Source: Dendrolimus kikuchii (lineage: Eukaryota > Arthropoda > Insecta > Lepidoptera > Lasiocampidae). From it: 64,000 nucleotides of DNA. The DNA lies in NCBI GenBank assembly GCA_019925095.2, contig CM034411.1, positions 6,425,501-6,489,500 on the forward strand, in the 5' to 3' direction. The notes under the pieces were generated by a model. The model saw nothing but the letters and a program-made list of their open reading frames with translations, searched no databases and had not been told where the DNA came from. The position numbers were made by a program, and so were the translations under genes. This document shows positions 60,101-64,000 of this stretch, piece after piece (within the stretch, counting starts at the first letter, position 1; the number at the start of each line of letters is the position of its first letter).

Positions 60101-60899
60101 TAGTTGAATAAAGAACAAAGACAGAACTGTAGATTATTGTAAATGCCAACAAATTTAACTTATAGCGTAAATACTCACCAAAGACAGTTAATGTAAGTAA
60201 TGCAACTTATCAAACTTTAGGATTATATCAGTAAATATTTTTAGACAACCATAGCAATTTAGAAGCTTATAACGACCTATTCCTGACGGTGATTTGTGGC
60301 CTATTTATTATTTGAAATTTTTTTCAATCTTTTGGTTGTATTTATTTATGTATATTTTAATTTTAAGTTTTTTATTTTAATTTTAATTAAATTAAGATTA
60401 TGATCTCATACTTGAACAAATATATATAATTTTATTATTGCGTACAGAAAATGCTGAGTGACTCTTTTTGAGCAGTTATAGAAAAGAATATTTCTAGGTT
60501 TGCAAATTAAAGAACACATCATTGGAGCACTTAACATTGAATTTTGCATTATTACCTATATATTATATACGAACCCTTTCTTAGATTTCTTCAGTTTCAT
60601 AAAACTTGATGTGGTCTTAAGTATCTGATCATACTTATAAATGTAATAATTAAATAACTCCTGCAGTAATGTTGTGTTTAGATAGGTAATGTATTAATAG
60701 TAAGTAATATAATTTACCTGCTCTTGTTTCCCATCAGGATTTTTATCCTTCACCAAGACTTCAACTCCATTGGACATAATTCTTGTTGCCAAATTTTTTA
60801 ATTTTCTTTGGTCTTCTTCTGTTGCTGCTTTGTCTACATCGATTTCTCTGCCTGGTCTCCATGGTGCGTTATCGTATAGTATAGCGTTTGTATTGAACG
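29326..60899 (-). CDS. Large membrane mucin-like protein with SEA and EGF domains (17 chained exons, 5' end not found)
   Basis: All borders are GT/AG and all phases fit. Exons from 5' to 3': 60718-60899, 59591-59926, 53398-59365, 52558-52692, 51352-51614, 51110-51239, 47770-47916, 45733-45855, 44916-45055, 42938-43048, 41789-41910, 40084-40180, 38773-38836, 37082-37229, 35210-35260, 32775-32859 and 29326-29358 (stop TGA). They sum to about 2710 codons. The order of parts is: N-terminal segment, Ser/Thr segment, giant Pro/Thr/Ser/Asn-rich region, EGF-like, SEA, calcium-binding EGF, EGF, transmembrane helix, cytoplasmic tail of over 200 residues. This is the plan of a type I surface protein whose long, probably glycosylated ectodomain faces the apical matrix or cuticle. 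Drosophila has SEA/EGF cuticle and bristle proteins of this general plan; I cannot name an ortholog with certainty. The first exon listed enters in phase 1, so at least one upstream exon with the signal peptide is missing. The introns hold most of the repeats in 29-60 kb. Confidence 0.82.
29470..30100. other. Intronic stretch, possibly an old DNA element
   Basis: The left edge GGTGCGTTCCACAACGCAAT and the right edge, with TAGAACGCATTAG and a nearby GAGCGTTGTC, look weakly inverted, and CACGTGGAATGGCATG near the right end echoes TTCCATTCCACC at the left. No gene is seen. Confidence 0.3.
30251..30475 (+). CDS. Small single-exon ORF, 74 aa, unknown
   Basis: The ATG has a good context (CACAATGG) and follows a T-rich tract. 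The ORF is clearly more GC-rich than its flanks and its codons look ordinary for a coding sequence. The product is about 74 residues, starting MDKGGVIITVQNDTHYIRF and containing a mix of Val/Ile strands and charged residues that could form a small beta-rich fold; I recognise no family. The same frame continues open past the TAA for 45 more codons to a second stop near 30614, and AATAAA-like signals follow at about 30665-30675. The antisense strand is also open in register. The ORF lies inside an intron of the minus-strand SEA/EGF gene, antisense to it. It could be a short intronless gene, a retrocopy or a shadow. Confidence 0.45.
   Translation: MDKGGVIITVQNDTHYIRFVKVYVRQQECGAEVPFSHRVLLEKGAGFSARIANNAQAKCLHIHHKEFVQTSVLH
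30748..30958 (+). mobile_element. tRNA-derived SINE, family 2
   Basis: The head has box A-like TGGTTGAGCGGGCTAAG and box B GGGTTCGATTCC. The body contains TTTACTATGGTCTGGGTGTC and the tail AAGCGTAACTTGCTTAATTT. A minus-strand copy is at 62516-62711 and a tail fragment at 42568-42621. The long non-tRNA body rules out a working tRNA. Confidence 0.8.
31862..32530 (+). repeat. Interspersed repeat family C, copy 1
   Basis: This shares a long series of blocks with 49592-50135, including GCAGCGCCATCTATTTTGCT, AATGTATCCTAAGTGTTAA and TCTAACAGACAGACAGA. There is no coding sequence. It is probably a degraded LINE tail or non-autonomous element. Confidence 0.7.
32775..32859 (-). CDS. SEA/EGF gene, cytoplasmic-tail exon 16
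   Basis: The exon runs from a GTAATTTCAG acceptor to a GTAAAAG donor. It enters in phase 2 and leaves in phase 0, and reads LTLSEARSIGGTLPASTG followed by RAASSTRLTHQ. It is Ser/Thr-rich and could carry phosphorylation sites. Confidence 0.7.
33110..34345. repeat. Degenerate dispersed CACTTCAATG-type repeat
   Basis: Variants of CACTTCAATGYGNCACTAAT recur at about 33115, 34155, 34242 and 34305, with a further one near 34927, each followed by TGTCAC- or TGTCAA-like sequence. Spacing is irregular, so this is not a simple satellite. Confidence 0.45.
34746..34865. repeat. Inverted repeat with GC-richer core
   Basis: The left arm TATGATACACGTGTGTATTG followed by ATGATTACCG pairs imperfectly with the right arm CGGTAATCACC and TACACACTAGTACCATA. 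The core holds CTCGGCTCTCTTAAGACCC and CGCCTACGGCTCGAG. It is probably a small repeat element. Confidence 0.5.
35210..35260 (-). CDS. SEA/EGF gene, cytoplasmic-tail exon 15
   Basis: The exon runs from a GTGCTTTCAG acceptor to a GTGAGTAC donor, phase 2 in and phase 2 out. It reads SQEDMSEWTDAERRLGE, an acidic segment with a likely helix. Its borders and phases fit both neighbours. Confidence 0.75.
35974..36097. repeat. Two adjacent long hairpins
   Basis: The first has 20-nt arms (AGTTTTTTATAATATATATT, 35974-35993, pairing with 35999-36018). The second has 38-nt arms, 36013-36050 and 36060-36097, with one mismatch and a 9-nt loop; its arm contains ATACCTAAGAAGGTA. The hairpins share a few bases. 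No coding sequence is present. Confidence 0.9.
36131..36235. repeat. (TA)n-rich microsatellite
   Basis: About 40 nt of pure AT dinucleotides are followed by imperfect TATAAAATATATAATATA repeats. It sits between the two hairpins and a LINE tail. Confidence 0.85.
36281..36380 (+). repeat. LINE 3' tail ending in (ATGT)n, copy 2
   Basis: This is nearly identical to the tail at 2355-2495: KNKPKWHSVVRAYPARELA, a stop, then ATGTATGTATGTATGT. Confidence 0.75.
36436..36911 (+). repeat. Interspersed repeat copy, family B
   Basis: This begins with CCACGACTTCGTCCACGCTT and ends with CAATGTACAGACACGGCATG and the TTTAGAATTTTATAAT tail, as in 5895-6369. The ORF at 36704-36913 is read through it. Confidence 0.65.
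37082..37229 (-). CDS. SEA/EGF gene, cytoplasmic-tail exon 14
   Basis: The exon runs from an ATTTTCTACAG acceptor to a GTTGTATG donor, phase 1 in and phase 2 out. It reads GALVSAGFKVSTTVRPEDTR and then an acidic and basic mix (RKEDRDDESSINKGD), ending near SRFNSLRKSYR. It is charged and probably disordered. Confidence 0.78.
37680..37920 (+). repeat. SINE family 1 head joined to family B repeat
   Basis: At 37680-37750 the head of SINE family 1 is seen (GCGTCCCAAACTCAAAGGGC and a box B variant), but its body is replaced by family B sequence (CCGCTGCCAAGAAAATTCCC onward). This looks like a nested or recombined pair. Confidence 0.6.
37895..38135 (-). repeat. LINE 3' tail, inverted copy 3
   Basis: The reverse complement contains the same end of ORF as 2355-2495, with a little more upstream sequence (the part reading near RVMNVKEASEVCKN). 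Plus-strand ACATACATACATACACACAT marks its tail. Confidence 0.7.
38262..38590 (-). pseudogene. Degenerate LINE-associated C-terminal coding fragment, copy 2
   Basis: The minus strand reads VWDATCVDT, then in another frame LAASHLPDSAVVAGAAATRQ, RRKYASIGSEYIFVAFGLES, and near the end a block like QRISVAIQRGSAAIVLGTFP. A shift after the first block shows decay. It is homologous to 19545-19910. Confidence 0.65.
38773..38836 (-). CDS. SEA/EGF gene, small cytoplasmic-tail exon 13
   Basis: This 64-nt exon lies between a CAATTGTTTCAG acceptor and a GTAATTTT donor. It reads MRRKHSMESSYSVNKDKINK. Its length (one more than a multiple of three) is exactly what is needed to link the phase-0 end of 40084-40180 with the phase-1 start of 37082-37229. 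Confidence 0.65.
39470..39572 (+). repeat. LINE-like 3' end
   Basis: This contains GCCACTGAAAAGTGGCCGAA with ACGTCGGAAT and ends GCGCTTAAAATCGTTAAAAC followed by GTAGTTTTATTA. I recall this type of end from invertebrate retroelements. The final block forms both arms of the palindrome at 62308-62363. Confidence 0.5.
39693..39978 (+). repeat. Interspersed repeat family A, copy 2
   Basis: This is nearly identical to 14567-14870, with a short internal deletion around the GTAGCCATCCAGTCGGG block. The short ORFs here repeat those in the first copy. Confidence 0.8.
40084..40180 (-). CDS. SEA/EGF gene, cytoplasmic-tail exon 12
   Basis: The exon runs from a TTTCATTTCTAG acceptor to a GTAATTTA donor, phase 2 in and phase 0 out. 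It reads SRENVSRKRSLELSSEAKLI and SYLESGAVKTSEE. The KRSLELS part could be a kinase site, which is inference. Confidence 0.78.
41150..41634 (+). mobile_element. LTR-like repeat, copy 1
   Basis: This is homologous to 46866-47330. It has a TATA-like CAGTATAAATCAATG in the middle and a late AATAAACTCTATAGTAATTC signal, and ends near CTCGCACTCGTAACA. The arrangement suggests a solo LTR, but no internal gag-pol region is present nearby and the 5' edge is not sharp. Confidence 0.5.
41789..41910 (-). CDS. SEA/EGF gene, cytoplasmic-tail exon 11
   Basis: The exon runs from a TTGTTTACAG acceptor to a GTATTCAT donor, phase 0 in and phase 2 out. It reads RPSTGAKKCAISDPPAHDPP followed by a proline run (PPPAPAV) and RARLNPHHGD. 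The polyproline run could bind SH3 or WW partners, which is inference. Confidence 0.78.
42938..43048 (-). CDS. SEA/EGF gene, cytoplasmic-tail exon 10
   Basis: The exon runs from a GCATGGTTTCAG acceptor to a GTAAAATA donor and is 37 codons in phase 0. It reads GAIPKQRTDRRALINERGES and then GDASSVQNASLPYMPAK. Confidence 0.8.
43335..43575 (-). pseudogene. Truncated RTE-type LINE fragment, copy 2
   Basis: The minus strand reads the end of a LINE ORF: KKCWLDVVKDDMRAHGLKTG, a DAEDRAKWSRKS block, and a C-terminal stretch before CATCATCATCATC. It is similar to 26500-26700 but better kept. Confidence 0.7.
43962..44268 (-). repeat. Interspersed repeat family A, copy 3 (inverted)
   Basis: This is the reverse complement of 14567-14870, with nearly full length and high identity. 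A weaker related piece lies just upstream near 43137-43215 and another near 43840-43910. Confidence 0.8.
44916..45055 (-). CDS. SEA/EGF gene, transmembrane exon 9
   Basis: The exon runs from a TTTTATATTCCAG acceptor to a GTATAAAA donor, phase 1 in and phase 0 out. It begins with a helix of about 26 hydrophobic residues (VVLIALVVCGALLTAILAAC then AVIS) followed at once by the basic stop-transfer CRRTRPPQR. This fixes the orientation: everything upstream is outside the cell and everything downstream inside. Confidence 0.88.
45733..45855 (-). CDS. SEA/EGF gene, membrane-proximal EGF exon 8
   Basis: The exon runs from an ATTTATTTCAG acceptor to a GTACATAC donor, phase 1 in and out, 41 codons. 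It reads CERCNYHGACYSRDDKRVLC followed by ECFQWYTGSTC: six cysteines in EGF order with the typical Y/W-x-G-x-x-C end. It sits directly before the membrane helix. Confidence 0.87.
46069..46200 (-). repeat. Interspersed repeat family A, fragment
   Basis: The minus strand carries the first 130 bp of family A (GGAGTTCAGCAGACAGGCAG onward). On both sides lie blocks reading TTGCCACTTGTYCGTTGC in inverted orientation (near 45950 and 46230-46300), so the fragment seems inserted into another repeat. Confidence 0.65.
46866..47330 (+). mobile_element. LTR-like repeat, copy 2
   Basis: This matches 41150-41634 in order: GCATTTGGACTGCTTTTGGT, the CAGTATAAAGCAATGG TATA-like block, GTGACGGATTTTGCGCGTGT and AATAAATTCTATAGTAATTC, ending near ACTCGTGACA. 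It is in the same orientation about 5.7 kb away, but the DNA between carries host exons, so these are two independent copies and not the ends of one provirus. Confidence 0.5.
47770..47916 (-). CDS. SEA/EGF gene, calcium-binding EGF exon 7
   Basis: The exon runs from a CAATTTACAG acceptor to a GTATAATT donor, phase 1 in and out, 49 codons. It reads DFDECTSGQFHDCSEHAQCF, then NLRGTYTCSCVEGFSD and a last cysteine in GRIC. The D-x-D-E-C start and the N..TYTC block are the calcium-binding EGF signature. Confidence 0.88.
48905..49235. repeat. Tandem repeat, three units of ~118 bp
   Basis: The block GAACCCGATC starts at 48919, 49037 and 49156, giving periods of 118 and 119. Each unit contains GCGAATCTAAACCATCCGGG or a close variant and CCACTCAAACACACA. 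Related single units are seen near 44460-44530 and 45420-45490 in the other orientation. Confidence 0.85.
49592..50135 (+). repeat. Interspersed repeat family C, copy 2
   Basis: This matches 31862-32530 block by block: TTAATTAGGTGTTTTACCTA, GCAGCGCCATCTATTTTGCT and TCTAACAGACAGACAGACAA. Confidence 0.7.
50366..50625 (+). mobile_element. tRNA-derived SINE, family 1, copy 2
   Basis: Box B (GGGTTCAAATCCCGGCCGG) and the full body are kept (CATATTGTTACAATTACCAC, GCAGTGGGACGTTTATGAGC); the box A part is lost. It is followed by a family A fragment at 50632-50712. Confidence 0.75.
51110..51239 (-). CDS. SEA/EGF gene, second SEA exon (exon 6)
   Basis: The exon runs from a GGACATTTCAG acceptor to a GTAAGTAC donor, phase 0 in and phase 1 out. 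It reads LSDNAHESRLKEVIEKYLRN, NNYSLGGTDVHAAGD and LVDRLEVN: the second helix and final strand of a SEA fold. I do not see the GSxxV autoproteolysis motif found in cleaved mucin SEA domains. Confidence 0.82.
51352..51614 (-). CDS. SEA/EGF gene, first SEA exon (exon 5)
   Basis: The exon runs from a CATATTTTTCAG acceptor to a GTAATTTT donor, phase 1 in and phase 0 out, about 88 codons. It opens with TYTYSVKLALDTQGNESLYY, typical of the first SEA strand, continues with QTLAVATHEGINRMIMQSDL, and closes with GFRPIDMKKPNGDPYHGVMN and EFYVQ. Together with 51110-51239 it makes one SEA module of about 125 residues. Confidence 0.87.
52095..52350 (+). repeat. Interspersed repeat family A, diverged copy
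   Basis: It follows the family A order (GCAGGAGTACAACAAACGAC, AACATCGCCTAAGGAAATTT, TCTGTCTCCGTTTCTGCACG) but with many substitutions, so it is an older copy. Confidence 0.65.
52558..52692 (-). CDS. SEA/EGF gene, EGF-like exon 4
   Basis: The exon runs from a TATTATTTCAG acceptor to a GTAAGTAC donor, phase 1 in and phase 1 out. It reads PVFGKECQPDCKASRNERCQ, RIDGIMKCVCRPGFARMF and PDRPCK, with six cysteines in an EGF-like pattern. It links the mucin-like exon to the SEA domain. Confidence 0.86.
53398..59365 (-). CDS. SEA/EGF gene, giant mucin-like exon 3
   Basis: A single open exon of 5968 nt (about 1989 codons) runs from a polypyrimidine TTTTTTTTTAG acceptor to a GTAAGTC donor. The reading frame continues through TKH before the first Met at 59356, so this Met need not be the start. 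The sequence is rich in Pro, Thr, Ser and Asn with many N-x-S/T sites and few cysteines. Notable parts are a proline-rich stretch near residues 1465-1545 (SPPPPRTPPAVRPPL, TPPSYRTKPPRTTPP) and a Thr-alternating block near residues 1785-1880 (INLTHTLTVTHTKTSLIS, TQTLVLTNTHTSTIVDVVTE). It is likely an extended O- and N-glycosylated stalk. Opposite-strand ORFs within it are shadows. Confidence 0.9.
59591..59926 (-). CDS. SEA/EGF gene, Ser/Thr exon 2
   Basis: The exon runs from a TTATTTCTCAG acceptor to a CCG|GTGAAA donor, phase 0 in and out, 112 codons. It reads RTLKLMHITSIKPTPLSSSQ and later CMTTYTYLTTIVQNKRSAIS, TFETIVSVVTTESVTNLFD. The TTYTYLTT...VTTESVTN pattern is like repeats I recall from insect matrix proteins and like the Thr block of exon 3. 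The donor is weak; if not used, the frame stops at 59564. Confidence 0.65.
59940..60700. other. Intron, nothing recognised
   Basis: AT-rich sequence between exons of the SEA/EGF gene; no repeat or ORF of note. Confidence 0.5.
60718..60899 (-). CDS. SEA/EGF gene, earliest exon found
   Basis: The exon runs from a GATATTTCAG acceptor to a GAGCAG|GTAAATT donor, phase 1 in and phase 0 out. It reads AFNTNAILYDNAPWRPGREI, DVDKAATEEDQRKLKNLATR and IMSNGVEVLVKDKNPDGKQE. It is more ordered-looking than the mucin region, with a likely helix at EEDQRKLKNLATRIM. Since it has no signal peptide, another exon must precede it. Confidence 0.8.
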
Positions 60900-60959
60900 C
60901 TGAAATATCAAATTGATATTTAGTAAGGTGATTAATTTGACGAATCATTAGTCCGACTA

Positions 60960-62300
60960 ATCTGCCGAGCAAAATAAGTTAAAAGTTATAGTATTAACTG
61001 ATAATAAAAATAATCAGATTATGTAGCGATTCGACATCTTCCAGAAAATTGTATTATTTTCTATGCTATAATAATATTAAAACATTAATTTTTTTTAATT
61101 GTTTTCTTCTGCTGAGCCGATCAGCCAAATCAAATTTTTTGACTAAATGAAACAAGCTTTACAGTATCATACCTGTGACCTTAGTGATGGATGAATCGAA
61201 ATGATACTCGTAAAATATTAACTAATCAAATATTAAAGGCTTTTATATTGAAATACTTAATAAATAGAATTAAACCCGAATCTTACGGTTCCTTTTGGGT
61301 TAGTATGGTATAAATTGTATGTGGTAATATCTTTTCGAATTCTGTTTTTTATTGTACTCTACGTCAAATTACGGTTAATAGTAGCGACTTCTACAGCTAT
61401 CATAAAATGTGCAGTTAATAGTATAATATTGTACAGCTGAAACAAGACACTATAAAAGGAAATTACTACATTTTGATTTCAAAGTAACACCAAAAAAATA
61501 TTGGTTAAGTTATAGTCTCAAAATTTTGTTGTCTTTTATAGAGTTTTGCTTTTCTTTTGCATAAAAAATATCTACATGTTTGTTAATATATAGTGTCATA
61601 GAAATTATACTTACAAAATCACGATGCGGTTTAATATTTGCAACTGAAATACTACAATCAATCATATTATTTACATACATCTAAAATGTTAAGTTGGTCT
61701 AAGAAGATGTTTTTGAATCCCTATAGCTATGCTAATATAATGAAACTTATTTAATGTTACTTACTTACTGTCTATACGATATAAAGGCATAACATATAAT
61801 CGCATCAGATTGTTTTAACACTTAAAAAATTCTCTACTTTCTAATATCTTATTATGTGGAAGGAGCTTAGAATTTAAAAAAATAAGGGAAAATATAGTTT
61901 CAAAAACATCTATTCATTATGTATTAAGTACTACTCTACCACGATAACTGTGCATCTATCTGAAAGCAATGATGTTACAGCTCAAAGCAATAACTATAGA
62001 AACTGTATTAAAATAGTTACAAAATTTATCGCAATTATTTTCATTTATAACGTTAAAATAGTATTGGAAAGGAATGTGCATACAGTCATACAATCTTTAC
62101 ATACAAGGTTGTCAATAGTTTAATGTAAGACAGTATATACTTATCACTGCCGTACTTTAAACTAATGACAATCATATTAAATTGTTCTTACTTAACAAAC
62201 AGATCATGTATAGTGCATATTTTTAATTTACAATAAAGTGCATTACATATTATTTAATAGTAGCTTTATTTAATGTTTTCTTAAGTTTTCGCGACTTGTA
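60960..62300. other. AT-rich stretch without recognised gene
   Basis: No exon with convincing borders and no signal-peptide ORF is seen here. The end near 62270-62300 (AAGTTTTCGCGACTTGTATA) matches, inverted, a repeat end near 49360-49385. Confidence 0.45.
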
Positions 62301-62307
62301 TACATAA

Positions 62308-62363
62308 TAAAACTACGTTTTAACGGTTTTAAGCGCGCTTAAAACCGTTAAAACGTAGTTTTA
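62308..62363. repeat. Perfect 56-bp palindrome
   Basis: Two 28-nt arms (TAAAACTACGTTTTAACGGT and on to AAGCG) meet without a loop at GCG|CGC. The arm is the terminal block of the LINE-like end at 39536-39572 with one base difference, so two such ends seem joined head to head. Confidence 0.9.
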
Positions 62364-62515
62364 GTAGCTTTATTATTATTTTTTTATTAGAATAATTATA
62401 TCTAATTATACTTGTGACTCGTTAAGTAAAAAAATAATAATAGTCATTATAGTTAATACACCATCTTTTTTTACGATTTTTTTAATAATAATCTGCAATC
62501 AAACATTGTATAGAA

Positions 62516-62711
62516 ACTGCTAAGCAAGTTACGCTTGTGTTATAGGTAATATACAACAAATCACCCTGGGGCTGATCTCAGGCATCCAGACTATAGTAAA
62601 TTACGGAAACTACGTTTACAAAACTTATCATGCCAAGACTCGAGTCCGTAGCCCCTGTGTTCTAATGAACAGGGCCGGCTGAGACTTAGCCCGCTAAATC
62701 AAAAAGGTCTT
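62516..62711 (-). mobile_element. tRNA-derived SINE, family 2, inverted copy
   Basis: The reverse complement follows 30748-30958: TTAGCGGGCTAAGTCTCAGC at the head, the TAGTCTGGATGCCTGAGATC body and the AAGCGTAACTTGCTTAGCAG tail. Confidence 0.75.
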
Positions 62712-62833
62712 GTGTAGGTACTGTATCACTATACATGTTATATATATTATTGTTATGATATATACCTATATGAATTTTTCATGTGGCCAAATCCTAAACT
62801 ATACGAAATAGCGGAAAACTGTCAAAGGAGTCC

Positions 62834-63165
62834 AAGCTTCACTATAATCTGGCACAAATAATACAGACATTGTTAAAGTCTGTATTAGGAGCGGAGCGTT
62901 AGGTAAACTTCTAGGCGCTAAGAACCTCAGCCAGAAGGCCCAGCTCGCCGTACACAACGCGGTGCTGGTACCTACGCTCACGTATGGAAGCGAGAGTTGG
63001 GTATGGAAGAAAGAGCATGAAAGTAGAGTAAACGCGGTCGAGATGCGAGCACTTTTGTTCAAAACAACCTTTCCCTTGGTTTGCCGTTTGATATCCCTTA
63101 ACAGAAATTGATCATTACAAGCTTCACTATAATCTGGCACAAATAATACAAACATTGATAAAGTA
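62834..63165 (+). pseudogene. RTE-type LINE fragment flanked by a ~45-bp direct repeat
   Basis: The plus strand at about 62880-63062 reads SGALGKLLGAKNLSQKAQLA, VHNAVLVPTLTYGSESWVWK and KEHESRVNAVEMRAL, a standard C-terminal reverse-transcriptase region of RTE-like LINEs, truncated at both ends. On each side lies a copy of CAAGCTTCACTATAATCTGG followed by CACAAATAATACA (62834-62877 and 63118-63162). Confidence 0.75.
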
Positions 63166-63295
63166 AACACTTTATCAATGTCTGCCGATTCGATGCCTGA
63201 CAAGGATAATTGATTTTTCAAAAATCTAATGACACCACTTTAGTTTCGTCAGAATAGGCCTCTAGTCTCCTTTCAGTGTTCTTCGTTATTTCTTA

Positions 63296-63479
63296 CAGCT
63301 TAGGATTCGGCCCTAAAGACATACTTGAAAGACTCACCTATATGAAAAGCAGAGCTGAATTACTTGGCACACAGCTAATACACAGCGCAGCATATTTTAG
63401 CACAGTTTCTATTGTTCTAAGGAAACTTATATTTCAAAGGGTGCGCACTTTCGTAAAGTTGTGTTACTACTATATGTGA
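63296..63479 (+). CDS. Exon-like ORF, unknown
   Basis: A strong acceptor (CGTTATTTCTTACAG) precedes an open frame reading LGFGPKDILERLTYMKSRAE, LLGTQLIHSAAYFSTVSIVL and RKLIFQRVRTFVKLCYYYM, then TGA. The first 45 residues look protein-like; the end is AT-rich and looks like read-through. It could be the last exon of an unseen plus-strand gene or a degraded element. I recognise no family. Confidence 0.25.
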
Positions 63480-63509
63480 ATTATTTTAAAGATAAAATAT
63501 CGGACTCAC

Positions 63510-63557
63510 CTCCCAGGTGGTAGGATCATCACGGGATGTGGATTTAGTACCATCCAT
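63510..63557 (-). CDS. Candidate first coding exon, unknown gene
   Basis: On the minus strand an ATG is followed by DGTKSTSRDDPTTWE and a strong GAG|GTGAGT donor. An in-frame stop lies 14 codons upstream (TGA), and a tiny upstream ORF (ATGACGATTGATGACTGA) precedes it, as in a 5' UTR. It leaves in phase 0, whereas the earliest SEA/EGF exon enters in phase 1, and it encodes no signal peptide, so it is either linked through a missing exon or starts a different gene or isoform. Confidence 0.35.
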
Positions 63558-64000
63558 TTCTGGGAAAACTTGGGTATTCTTCACATTCCCTTTGTCTCAG
63601 TCATCAATCGTCATCGTAACGTCAATCCTGTCAACTGCTGTCAGTTTTGATGTCTCGTCAACTCAACATGTCGGAATTCAATATGTAAGAGTGATGTTAG
63701 ATTTTGTCATATACTTTCTTCTGCAGCGATATGCAATTTAGTGAAGCTTATTAAACTGTAAAACTAATACGGCAGACGAAACTGGAAAGTCAATGAACCA
63801 GTGTAAAATACATCCCGCTGTGAGAGTTATTTGTTTATATCGTTTGCCATTGAGATGTTCTTTGGGCCTTAGCGCAAAATGTCTTGAAGATTGAGCTCTA
63901 CAAAAAGAGCCTAGCTATTAAAGTGTATGATTACCTCTTTATATAATATTATCTATGTTAAAAGAAGCTACGTATTTTTTAACATAACATTTTAATGGTA

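Noticed and set aside
1..64000. CRISPR arrays, bacterial operons or prophage
   Set aside because: No regularly spaced repeats of that kind; introns, SINEs and LINEs show a eukaryotic genome.

Overview
The window looks like a stretch of a lepidopteran (moth or butterfly) nuclear genome. It is AT-rich, its genes are split by long introns with GT/AG borders, and it is crowded with interspersed repeats of types I associate with Lepidoptera: an R1-clade LINE, tRNA-derived SINEs, RTE- and Jockey-type LINE scraps, MITE-like inverted repeats and LTR-like copies. The species call is inference; no rRNA, true tRNA or CRISPR was found.

Left edge (about 1-3.7 kb): three phase-compatible plus-strand exons belong to an acidic, low-complexity protein whose ends lie outside what I can see. 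From 3.7 to 29 kb I find no confident host exon. This part holds MITE-like elements, SINEs, degenerate LINE pieces and, at about 7.46-13.7 kb on the minus strand, a structurally intact R1-clade non-LTR retrotransposon with both ORFs open (ORF1 764 aa with zinc knuckles; ORF2 1059 aa with endonuclease and reverse transcriptase).

Right half (29.3-60.9 kb, minus strand): one large gene. I could chain 17 exons by splice borders and codon phase into about 2710 codons. In order they encode a short conserved-looking N-terminal segment, a Ser/Thr segment, one giant Pro/Thr/Ser/Asn-rich exon of about 1990 codons, an EGF-like module, a SEA domain split over two exons, a calcium-binding EGF, another EGF, a transmembrane helix and a cytoplasmic tail of over 200 residues ending in a short last exon. 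It reads as a type I membrane mucin-like surface or apical-matrix protein. The signal peptide is not found and may lie beyond 60.9 kb or beyond the window. Its introns carry most of the repeats, plus a small plus-strand ORF at 30.25 kb with its own poly(A) signals.

Right edge (61-64 kb): a LINE fragment flanked by a direct repeat, a perfect 56-bp palindrome, an exon-like plus-strand ORF, and a possible minus-strand first exon at 63.5 kb. The most interesting items are the membrane mucin gene, the intact LINE, the small intronic ORF and several long palindromes.
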